Part shown: piece after piece, positions 7,211 to 14,193 of the stretch
Numbering within the stretch: the stretch's first letter is position 1
Layout of the letters: each line of letters opens with the position of its first letter
DNA from: Candidatus Bipolaricaulota bacterium
Lineage (GTDB): Bacteria > Bipolaricaulota > Bipolaricaulia > Bipolaricaulales > Bipolaricaulaceae
DNA: 27,319 nt
Direction of reading: 5' to 3'
NCBI GenBank assembly: GCA_021163465.1
Contig: JAGGWU010000187.1
Location: 1 to 27,319 of the forward strand
The notes under the pieces: generated by a model
Seen by the model: the letters and a program-made list of their open reading frames with translations, nothing else
Databases searched by the model: none
Told to the model about the DNA's origin: nothing
Made by a program: the position numbers and the translations under genes

Positions 7211-8059
7211 ATGCAACGTTGGGTGGATTTGCACCTGCATACCAAGTGGTCCGACGGGACGTTGGACGTCGTGGCCACGGCCCGGCGGGCAAAGAACGCG
7301 GGGGCCGCCTGCATCGCCATTACCGATCACGACACCGTCGGCCCGGAGCTCCTACGCCCCCACCAGGTGATCGAGGGGATCGGGGTGATCTGTGGGGTGG
7401 AGATCAAGGCGGAGGTGGCGGGGGTGCGGGCGGAGATCCTGGGATACTTCGTCCGCCCGGGCCATCCCGCCCTGGAGGAGCTCTTTTCCCGGATGAGGAG
7501 GGCCAGAGTAGAGAGGATGCAAGCGATGATTGCCCGCTGCAACGAACTTTTGGGAACCGATATCACCTACGCAGAGGTAGCGGCCCGGGCCACCGGCTCG
7601 GTGGGACGGCCGCATCTGGCCGCGGCCCTGGTGGAGCGGGGGCTTGTGGACACCATCCGTGAAGCTTTCGAGACCTACATCGGGAACGATCGGCCTTGCT
7701 ACGTCCCCCTCCCCCGGGCAAAGAGCGAGGAGGTAATCGGTGCCATCCGGGCCGCCGGGGGGGTGGCGGCCCTGGCCCATCCCGGATTCCTGGCCATCGA
7801 AGATTGGGAAGGGGTGCTCCTGGGACTGAAGGACCAGGGCATGGAGGCCCTGGAGGTCTATTACCCCTACGAGCTCTCCACCGCCCCGGTGTACATCGGG
7901 GTCCCGGAGCTCGAGCGGCTGGCGAAGAGGTTGGGCCTTGTGGCCACCGGGGGCTCCGATGACCACGGCCCGGGTTCGGGCAAAGAGTACCTGGGGCGGA
8001 TTAAGCTCCCTTATGCCGTGGTGGAAGAGCTCGCGGCCCTCGCCCCTTCCACCGCGTGA
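7211..8059 (+). CDS. PHP-domain phosphoesterase (RNase AM/TrpH-like)
   Basis: A metal-dependent phosphoesterase of the PHP family, 282 residues, of the stand-alone YciV/RNase AM type that removes nucleotides or phosphates from short nucleic acids or 3',5'-bisphosphonucleotides. Metal-binding motifs appear in order: VDLHLHTKWSDGT (6-17), AITDHDTVG (37-44), GVEI (about 61-64), GRPHLAAAL, ALAHPG, and GGSDDHG near the C-terminus. The start ATG is supported by AGGGGGTG about 6 nt upstream. The 3' end overlaps the convergent DUF1385 gene by 49 bp, so the last 16 codons are shared antisense. Actual substrate is inferred from the family only. Confidence 0.88.
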   Translation: MQRWVDLHLHTKWSDGTLDVVATARRAKNAGAACIAITDHDTVGPELLRPHQVIEGIGVICGVEIKAEVAGVRAEILGYFVRPGHPALEELFSRMRRARVERMQAMIARCNELLGTDITYAEVAARATGSVGRPHLAAALVERGLVDTIREAFETYIGNDRPCYVPLPRAKSEEVIGAIRAAGGVAALAHPGFLAIEDWEGVLLGLKDQGMEALEVYYPYELSTAPVYIGVPELERLAKRLGLVATGGSDDHGPGSGKEYLGRIKLPYAVVEELAALAPSTA

Positions 8060-8871
8060 CGGAGGGCCGTCATGGCCACCTCAAGTTGTGCCTCATCCGG
8101 CTCCCGGGTGGTGAGCCGCTGAAGAAGTAGCCCCGGAAGGAGCAAGGGCTTGAGCAGAGGAAAGTTCGGATACTTTCCGCCCAAACGTAAGACCTCGTAA
8201 CTTATCGACACCACCACCGGCAAAAGCAGGAGCCTCCCCACCACCCGGATCCAGAAAACCCGGCTGGGGATCAACGAGAATATCAGGATGGTCAGGACGG
8301 CGGCGAAGAGGATGAACGCGGTGCCGCAACGGGGATGGAGCGGGGAAGCCCTTTTTGCCGCCGCAAGGGAAAAGCCCATCCCCGCCTCGAACGCATGCAC
8401 CGATTTGTGCTCCGCCCCGTGGTACTGGAACAGCCGTCGTACGTCCTTGAGTAACGAGATCCCGAGGATGTAAAGGAGAAAGAAGGCGATCCGGATGAGC
8501 CCCTCGACGAGGTTGAAAAGGAGCGTTCCCTGCAAGGGCAGCCTCTCCGCCAGGAAGACGGGGAGCACAACGAATCCCCCGAAAACTAACCCCAACGCCA
8601 AGACCACCGTAAGCACCAGATCGCCCCGGGATTGGGTTTGGCCGTAGGCGATCTCCGCCGAGCGGTTGAGGGCCCGCATCCCCAACGATAGCATCTCGTA
8701 GAGCCTCACCGGCCCCCGGATGAAGGGGATATCCCGCCATTTCCCGATCCGGCGGGACGGGGAGACTTCCTCTACCACGATCTCCCCCTGGGGATTCCGG
8801 ACCGCGATCACGGCCCGATCGCCGTTCTGCATCAATACCCCTTCGATGACCGCTTGTCCACCTATGGGCAT
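8011..8871 (-). CDS. DUF1385 integral membrane protein (YqhQ-like)
   Basis: A 286-residue member of the DUF1385 family, whose function is not established. The family signature IGGQAVIEGVLM opens the protein. Further conserved elements are FIRGPVRLYEM, YHGAEHKSVHAFEAG and HPRCGTAF, whose His/Cys/Glu residues suggest a metal site. Four hydrophobic helices are visible: one after SRGD (LVLTVVLALGLVFGGFVV), one at LIRIAFFLLYILGISLL, one at FILFAAVLTILIFSLI and one at VVGRLLLLPVVVSISY. ATG 8871 is chosen because it gives the canonical N-terminus; GTG 8904 has no ribosome binding site. A possible promoter, TTGATC-N17-TAGTCT on the minus strand, lies just upstream. No neighbour points to a role. Confidence 0.85.
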   Translation of the reverse strand: MPIGGQAVIEGVLMQNGDRAVIAVRNPQGEIVVEEVSPSRRIGKWRDIPFIRGPVRLYEMLSLGMRALNRSAEIAYGQTQSRGDLVLTVVLALGLVFGGFVVLPVFLAERLPLQGTLLFNLVEGLIRIAFFLLYILGISLLKDVRRLFQYHGAEHKSVHAFEAGMGFSLAAAKRASPLHPRCGTAFILFAAVLTILIFSLIPSRVFWIRVVGRLLLLPVVVSISYEVLRLGGKYPNFPLLKPLLLPGLLLQRLTTREPDEAQLEVAMTALRHAVEGARAASSSTTA

Positions 8872-8965
8872 CCTACCACCGGAATACCAGACTAGCCGTT
8901 TCACCGCGGGCGATCAAATCCGCTTGGCCGTGTCCCGGCAACCTTGGGATTTCGCGGTAGCAAAG

Positions 8966-8994
8966 TTGAGGCATGGGGCCAACACCGGTATCTT
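8966..8994 (+). promoter_or_regulatory. Putative miaB promoter, leaderless type
   Basis: TTGAGG (8966-8971), a 17-bp spacer and TATCTT (8989-8994) match the consensus at four of six positions each. The -10 ends 9 nt before the miaB ATG. The bases between are pyrimidine-rich and contain no Shine-Dalgarno sequence. Confidence 0.45.
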
Positions 8995-9003
8995 TCTTTT
9001 ACG

Positions 9004-10305
9004 ATGAAGGCCTGTGTTCTCACCTGGGGCTGCCAGCTCAACGCGCACCGCTCCGAGGAGATCGAGGGAGTGCTCCAGGCGGCCGGCTACGAGATCGTTG
9101 CCCGCCCCGAGGAGGCGGACGTGGTGGTGCTCAATACCTGTATGGTCCGCCAGCGGGCGGAGGACAAGGTAATCGGTCGCCTCGGGGAGCTGTGGCACCT
9201 CAAAAAGAGGCGTCCCCTCATCATCGGGGTAGGGGGTTGTATGGCCCAGGGAAGGAGAGAGGAGCTCCTCAAGTACCCGGCGGTGGACTTTGTCTTCGGA
9301 TCCGCCAACGCTTCGGAGATCCCCGCGCTCATCGCGCGGTCCCTGCGGGGGGAGCGGCCGGTTTCCCTCCCCTACCCCGATAGGATCGAGCACCTCCCCG
9401 TAAGGCGCAGGAGCTCCTTTCAGGCCTATGTGACCATCGCCGAGGGATGTTCGCATTCTTGCGCTTATTGTATCGTCCCCTTCGTCCGTGGCCCCATGCG
9501 TTCCCGCCCCATGGAGGAGGTCCTGGAGGAGCTGCGGGGGCTCGCGGACGCGGGCTATAAGGAGGTAACCCTCCTCGGACAGAACGTGGACGCCTATGGC
9601 CTGGACCTCCGGGACGGGACGAACTTCGCCCGGCTTCTACGGGAAGCGGCCAGGATCCCCATCCCCCGCATACGGTTCACTTCCTCCCATCCGGCATACA
9701 TGACAGAAGAGACCATCGCTGCCATCGCCGAAGGCGAGAACATCTGTGAGCACGTGCACCTCGCGGTGCAGTCGGGGAGCAACAGGGTCCTCCGGGCCAT
9801 GCGCCGGGGCTACACCAGGGAGAGGTTCCTGGAAATAGTGGAACGGCTCCGGGCCGCGATCCCCGGCGTGAACATCACCACCGACGTCATCGTGGGTTTC
9901 CCTGGGGAAACCGAGGAGGATTTCGCCGAGACCCTTTCTCTGATCAGGGAGGCCCGCTTCGGCACGGTATACGTGGCCATGTACTCCCCCCGGCCCTACA
10001 CCGCGGCGGCAAAGCTCCCCGACGATGTGCCCCAAGAGGAAAAGAGGCGGCGCCTGGAGGCGGTGTTGGAGGAGACACGCCGGATCGCACAGAACATAAA
10101 CGAAGAGAAGCTGGGAAAGGTGGAGGAGGTATTGGTGGAAGGATACCTGGAGAGCAAGGGCCTTTACCACGGCAAAACCAGGGACATGCGGACCGTCCTC
10201 CTTCCCGGGGACGAAGGGATGGTGGGCGAGTTGGTATGGGTTAGATTCGAGCGGGCCACCTCCGGAGCCCTGTACGGTGAACCTGTCAAGGAGCCGGTGG
10301 CATGA
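9004..10305 (+). CDS. miaB: tRNA-2-methylthio-N6-isopentenyladenosine37 synthase MiaB
   Basis: A radical SAM methylthiotransferase that adds a methylthio group to i6A37 of tRNAs reading UNN codons. The 433-residue protein has the three domains of the family. The N-terminal UPF0004 domain binds an auxiliary 4Fe-4S cluster through Cys10 (TWGCQLN), Cys46 (NTCMVR) and Cys79 (GGCMAQ). The radical SAM domain carries CSHSCAYC (Cys149, 153, 156), followed by the MiaB-typical IVPFVRGPMRSR. A TRAM domain lies at the C-terminus. Related MtaB or RimO are possible but fit less well. ATG 9004 gives the canonical start; the upstream TTG at 8944 would add 20 residues lacking family similarity. It overlaps the kinase gene by 4 bp (ATGA). 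Confidence 0.92.
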   Translation: MKACVLTWGCQLNAHRSEEIEGVLQAAGYEIVARPEEADVVVLNTCMVRQRAEDKVIGRLGELWHLKKRRPLIIGVGGCMAQGRREELLKYPAVDFVFGSANASEIPALIARSLRGERPVSLPYPDRIEHLPVRRRSSFQAYVTIAEGCSHSCAYCIVPFVRGPMRSRPMEEVLEELRGLADAGYKEVTLLGQNVDAYGLDLRDGTNFARLLREAARIPIPRIRFTSSHPAYMTEETIAAIAEGENICEHVHLAVQSGSNRVLRAMRRGYTRERFLEIVERLRAAIPGVNITTDVIVGFPGETEEDFAETLSLIREARFGTVYVAMYSPRPYTAAAKLPDDVPQEEKRRRLEAVLEETRRIAQNINEEKLGKVEEVLVEGYLESKGLYHGKTRDMRTVLLPGDEGMVGELVWVRFERATSGALYGEPVKEPVA

Positions 10306-11270
10306 TCCTCACCGTTACCCTTAATCCCACCCTGGACAAGTTCTATTGGGTGGATCGTCTCCCCCTGTCCCTGGAGCGGGCGGAGGAGGAGATCCTCATC
10401 CGTGCCCGCAAATCGAGCTCCAGCGCCGGGGGCAAGGGGATAAACGTCTCGGTGTTCTTGGCCTGCATGGGGGTGGAGACGGTGGCCATGGGTTTCCTAG
10501 CGGGCCATACCGGACAGATAATCCTCCGGGATCTCCTCGAGCGGGGCGTGACGGCCAATTTCGTTTGGATCGAGGGAGAAAACCGGACCAACATCACCGT
10601 TATCGAGAAGGGAAAGGAGTACCACCCGGTGAAGATCCACGAGGAAGGCCCCCGCATACCTACCCATGCCCAGGAGATTTTCCTCAAGAAATACCGGCGG
10701 ATGCTGAAGCGGGCCGAATACGTGGTATTGGCGGGGGCGATCCCGCCCGGGATATCCGAGACGGTCTACAAGGAGCTCGCCCAGGAGGCGGGGAGGGCCG
10801 GGGTGAAGGTGGTGGTCCATGCCGGCAGGCGGCCCCTATGGGAGGCGGTCAAAACCGGCCCCTTCTTCGTCAAACCCGACGTCCGTGAGGAGCTTGTGGT
10901 GGGGGATATGCCTGTACGTACCGAAGAGGAGATCATCGCCGCGGGGAAGAAGGCGGTGGAGTACGGGTGTCAGGCGTGCCTCATCTCTCACCACGTCACC
11001 GGGGACATCCTCATAACCCCGGAGGGGATTTGGGAATACGAGGCCGAGGTTCCCCTCACCAAGTTCAAGAACCTGGTGGGAGCCGATGACGCCCTGGTGG
11101 GAGGGGTCCTTTTCCGGCTGACCAAGGGGGATGACCTTTTGGAGGCGGTGAAGTTCGGGATGGCGGCGGCCCTGGCCTCCGCGGAGGTGGAGCCCAAGTT
11201 GTGCTTGGCCCCGGCGGCGATCGAACACGAGATGCGCACCGTGGAAGTACGGCGCAAGGAGGGATCGTGA
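10302..11270 (+). CDS. PfkB-family sugar kinase, 1-phosphofructokinase/LacC type
   Basis: An ATP-dependent kinase of the ribokinase superfamily, 322 residues, with the N-terminus MILTVTLNPTLDK typical of the FruK/LacC/PfkB hexose-phosphate kinase group. GGKGINVS (43-50) is the substrate-side glycine motif. The ATP-side signature reads VGADDALVGG near 260, which keeps the catalytic Asp as the second D of GADD. The substrate could be fructose 1-phosphate, tagatose 6-phosphate or fructose 6-phosphate; no PTS or sugar operon lies nearby to decide. It is translationally coupled on both sides: ATGA with miaB and GTGA with the CBS gene. A metabolic kinase between tRNA modification and DNA repair genes is an odd context. 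Confidence 0.88.
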   Translation: MILTVTLNPTLDKFYWVDRLPLSLERAEEEILIRARKSSSSAGGKGINVSVFLACMGVETVAMGFLAGHTGQIILRDLLERGVTANFVWIEGENRTNITVIEKGKEYHPVKIHEEGPRIPTHAQEIFLKKYRRMLKRAEYVVLAGAIPPGISETVYKELAQEAGRAGVKVVVHAGRRPLWEAVKTGPFFVKPDVREELVVGDMPVRTEEEIIAAGKKAVEYGCQACLISHHVTGDILITPEGIWEYEAEVPLTKFKNLVGADDALVGGVLFRLTKGDDLLEAVKFGMAAALASAEVEPKLCLAPAAIEHEMRTVEVRRKEGS

Positions 11271-11701
11271 AGGCCCGGGAGCTCATGCGGCGCGATCTCA
11301 CCTCGGTGGAGCCCGATACCTTGATCCACGAGGCCATTTACCTCATGGAGCAGGCGGGGCTTTCCACCCTCCCGGTGGTGGACGAGGAGGGGAAGTTGGT
11401 AGGGGTTATCACCGAGCACGACCTCATCCACGCCGCCCTTCCCGAGTACTTCGAGATGCTCCACTCGATCTCTTTTCTCCCCAATTTGAACCAGGTCCAG
11501 AAGCGCCTCAGGGAGATGGCGTTCAAGCCCGTCTCCGATTACATGAAGGAGGCCCTCTCGGTACGCCTGGACGACGAAGACCTCCACATCGCGGACCTCC
11601 TCATCCGCAAGCGCCTGAAGCAGATCCCGGTGGTGGACGAGGAGGGGAAGCTGGTGGGGGTCATCCGCCGTATCGATATCCTTTCGCGCCTCGTGCGCTG
11701 A
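11267..11701 (+). CDS. Two-CBS-domain protein
   Basis: A 144-residue stand-alone CBS pair (Bateman module), expected to bind an adenine nucleotide or SAM and act as a sensor. CBS1 spans about 7-57 (MRRDLTSVEPDTLIHEA to VVDEEGKLVGVITEHDLI), and CBS2 about 88-142 (MKEALSVRLDDEDLHIA to GVIRRIDILSRLV). The VVDEEGKLVGVI strand-turn is almost identical in the two copies. GTG 11267 is the start: it overlaps the kinase stop by 4 bp and has AAGGAGG 4 nt upstream. The stop overlaps the DinG start (TGATG). The target is unknown; coupling to the kinase gene makes regulation of that enzyme a reasonable but unproven idea. Confidence 0.88.
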   Translation: MKARELMRRDLTSVEPDTLIHEAIYLMEQAGLSTLPVVDEEGKLVGVITEHDLIHAALPEYFEMLHSISFLPNLNQVQKRLREMAFKPVSDYMKEALSVRLDDEDLHIADLLIRKRLKQIPVVDEEGKLVGVIRRIDILSRLVR

Positions 11702-14181
11702 TGGAGTTCTTCGCGCTGGACCTCGAGACCACGGGGCTTGATCCCCGGAAGGACGAGATCCTGGAGATCGCTTGGGTCCGGTTCTTGGAAGGAAGGCCCC
11801 GAGAGCGCTTTCAAACCTTGGTGCGTGTCGCCTTCCTCCCCAAGGAGGTCGAGGTCCTCACCGGGATCTCCCCGGAACGGCTCCGGCGGGCACCACCGCT
11901 TCCCGAGGTGCTGCCCGGGGTCCTCGGGAGGCTGGCGGGCAAGGTGGTGGTGGCCCACAACGCCCCCTTCGACCGCGCCTTCCTCCAACACGCCGCGGCC
12001 CGGTTGGGCCTTGAGCTTCCGGAGATCCACTGGGTGGACACCCTGGCCATCTCCCGGGCCATCTGGCCGGAGCGGGAAAGCCACGCCCTGCCCGCCTTGA
12101 GGGAGGTCTTGGGGCTTGAGGACCGAGAGGCCCACCGGGCCCTTCCCGACGCCGAGGCCACCGGCTACCTCTTCCTCGAGGAGCTCGCCGCCTTCCCCTA
12201 TCTTCCCGAGCCCACCCGAGCCTTCATCCTCCGCGGGGTGCCGCCCCCGGCCCGGGAACTCCTCGCGGCGGGGCGCAAGGAAGGGGGAAGGGAAAAAACC
12301 GTGCTCGAGGAGGTCTTTTCCCTCCTTTCCCGGAAGATCCCCGGATTCCAGCTGCGGAAGGCCCAACTCGGTTATGCCGCTTGGGTCGAACGGGCCCTAA
12401 GGGAAGGGGGGGTCTATCTTCTGGAGGCCGGCCCGGGAACGGGCAAGACTTATGGGTACCTCGTTCCGCTCCTTTTGGCCCCGGAGGGCCGCGCCGTGAT
12501 ATCCACCCGCACCAAAGCCCTACAGGACCAGCTTTGGCACCGGGATCTCCCGGCCCTTCGGGAAGCCCTGCGGGCCGACGTCCGGGTCGCCCTCCTGAAA
12601 GGCTTCGACAACTACCTCTGCCCCTGGGCCTTGGAGCGGGAAGGGGGTCTCTTTTCGGGGCCCCTCAGGAAGCGGATCCGGGAGTGCCTTTCCGAGGTAG
12701 AAAACCCCGAGGTGGGGGAACTCTATAAGATCTTGGGCTTCGATCCCGAGGCCCGTGCCCTGGTGGAGCGGATCCGAGCCCGCCCCCACCGCTGTCTGGG
12801 AAGGGAGTGTCCCTTCCTTTCCCGCTGTCCCCCCCGCCGCGCGCGAAGATCCGCTCAGGAGGCCGAGATCGTGGTGGTGAACCACTCGCTCCTCGTCGCC
12901 GATTTCCTCGCGGGGGGCGGGATATTGGGGGAGTACGAGGTCCTCATCGCCGACGAGGCCCACTCCCTCCCCAAGGCATTCGAGGAGGGCCTCACGCGAT
13001 CCATCTCCCCCGCCGATGTGGCCGCGCTCCTGGAGGAGATCGAGGCGATGCTCCCTCAACTCGTTCCCCGGAGGGAGCTGCGAGGGGTCTGGGCCGAGCT
13101 GCGCCGGCTCCGCGAGCGCCTCCACGCCCTCCTCCCCGATGAGCCCGCACCTTACTCCCGCAGGGAGGGGCTGCGCTTCCTCTCCGCGGCCCAGGAACTC
13201 ATCTGGAAGTTGGTGGCACTCAAGGGGGCCCTGGAAGAGGGGCTGTCCGCGCTGGAGGGGGAAGAAAAAGGGATGGCCTCCGGGGAGATCGCCGCCCTCG
13301 AGAACTTGGTTTCCGAGATGGAGTACGTGTTGGCCGCTGAGGGCGAGGAGGTATTCTGGAGCGAGAAGGACCCGGACATCCGGTTCTACGCCACCCCCTT
13401 AGAGTTCGGCGACCGCCTCGCCACGGATTTCTGGGGGCGGATACGTGCCGCGATCCTCACCTCGGCCACCCTTTCGGTGGGGGGAAGGGTCGATTTCCTG
13501 GTGCGGGAGCTCGGGCTCGGGAATGCCATCCACCGCGTCTTCCCCGCCCAAGAAAAGGAGCGTCGGGGGCGCGTGTTCCTCTTGGAGTTCTTCCCCGGAC
13601 CCAATGAGGGCGGTTACGTTTCGGCCCTGGCGCGGCTCCTTTCGGAACTTCGGGAGAGGTTCCGGCGCAAGATCATGGTGCTTTTCACCTCTCGGAAGAT
13701 GCTGCGGGCGGTACGGGAAAGGCTGCCCCAGGAGGGGGTGATATCCCAGTTGGATTGGGGCGATGCCGCACAGGCGGTGGAGGCCTTCCGGGCAATGGAT
13801 GCCCCCGCGATCCTGTTGGGATTGGACAGCCTCTGGGAGGGAGTCGACTTCCCCGGGGAGGAGCTGGAGATCCTGGTGGTGGCCCGACTCCCCTTCCCCA
13901 ATCCCGCCGATCCCCTGATAAAGGCCAAGGAGGAGAGGCTCCGCGCCCAAGGGCTTGACCCTTTCCGTGCCCTTTACCTTCCCCGGGCCGTCCTCAAGCT
14001 GGCCCAGGGGGTGGGACGTCTCCTCCGTACCCCCGAGGACAGGGGCGCCGTGATCGTGGCCGACCCCCGTATCGTTGCCCGCCCCTACGGCGAGGTCTTC
14101 CGGGCCAAACTCACCCTCCCCACAAGGACGGTGGGGGACCTGGAGGAGCTCCTCTTTGCCCTCGAGGAGGTCTTCTCATAA
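11701..14181 (+). CDS. dinG: DinG-type protein: DnaQ-like 3'-5' exonuclease fused to Fe-S XPD-like helicase
   Basis: An 826-residue DNA repair protein. The N-terminal DEDD exonuclease domain (1-165) has ExoI DLETTG (Asp7, Glu9), ExoII HNAPFDRAF (Asp91) and ExoIII HRALPDA (His145, Asp150), so its residues look active. The helicase part carries Walker A GPGTGKT (244-250), Walker B DEAH (418-421), the motif VI-like QGVGRLLRT, and four cysteines (Cys307, 365, 370, 376) placed like the 4Fe-4S ligands of E. coli DinG/XPD. Expected role: unwinding of forked DNA, R-loops or G-quadruplexes with coupled degradation. The combination differs from Firmicutes DinG (exonuclease, no cluster) and from E. coli DinG (cluster, no exonuclease). 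ATG overlaps the CBS stop. Confidence 0.92.
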   Translation: MEFFALDLETTGLDPRKDEILEIAWVRFLEGRPRERFQTLVRVAFLPKEVEVLTGISPERLRRAPPLPEVLPGVLGRLAGKVVVAHNAPFDRAFLQHAAARLGLELPEIHWVDTLAISRAIWPERESHALPALREVLGLEDREAHRALPDAEATGYLFLEELAAFPYLPEPTRAFILRGVPPPARELLAAGRKEGGREKTVLEEVFSLLSRKIPGFQLRKAQLGYAAWVERALREGGVYLLEAGPGTGKTYGYLVPLLLAPEGRAVISTRTKALQDQLWHRDLPALREALRADVRVALLKGFDNYLCPWALEREGGLFSGPLRKRIRECLSEVENPEVGELYKILGFDPEARALVERIRARPHRCLGRECPFLSRCPPRRARRSAQEAEIVVVNHSLLVADFLAGGGILGEYEVLIADEAHSLPKAFEEGLTRSISPADVAALLEEIEAMLPQLVPRRELRGVWAELRRLRERLHALLPDEPAPYSRREGLRFLSAAQELIWKLVALKGALEEGLSALEGEEKGMASGEIAALENLVSEMEYVLAAEGEEVFWSEKDPDIRFYATPLEFGDRLATDFWGRIRAAILTSATLSVGGRVDFLVRELGLGNAIHRVFPAQEKERRGRVFLLEFFPGPNEGGYVSALARLLSELRERFRRKIMVLFTSRKMLRAVRERLPQEGVISQLDWGDAAQAVEAFRAMDAPAILLGLDSLWEGVDFPGEELEILVVARLPFPNPADPLIKAKEERLRAQGLDPFRALYLPRAVLKLAQGVGRLLRTPEDRGAVIVADPRIVARPYGEVFRAKLTLPTRTVGDLEELLFALEEVFS

Positions 14182-14184
14182 CCT
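14156..14184 (+). promoter_or_regulatory. Putative promoter of the ProRS-like gene inside the dinG 3' end
   Basis: TTGCCC (14156-14161), a 17-bp spacer and TAACCT (14179-14184) lie over the dinG stop codon. The -10 ends 9 nt before the ATG, and the intervening bases lack purine-rich ribosome binding sequence. This repeats the leaderless arrangement seen at miaB and other starts. Confidence 0.35.
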
Positions 14185-14193
14185 AATACCACC

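Noticed and set aside
7111..7330. Two overlapping minus-strand frames at the start of the PHP gene
   Set aside because: Both are short, lack ribosome binding sites and cover the conserved PHP N-terminus.
11071..11105. GADD in place of GAGD in the PfkB signature
   Set aside because: The family pattern allows Gly or Asp before the catalytic Asp, so this is normal variation.
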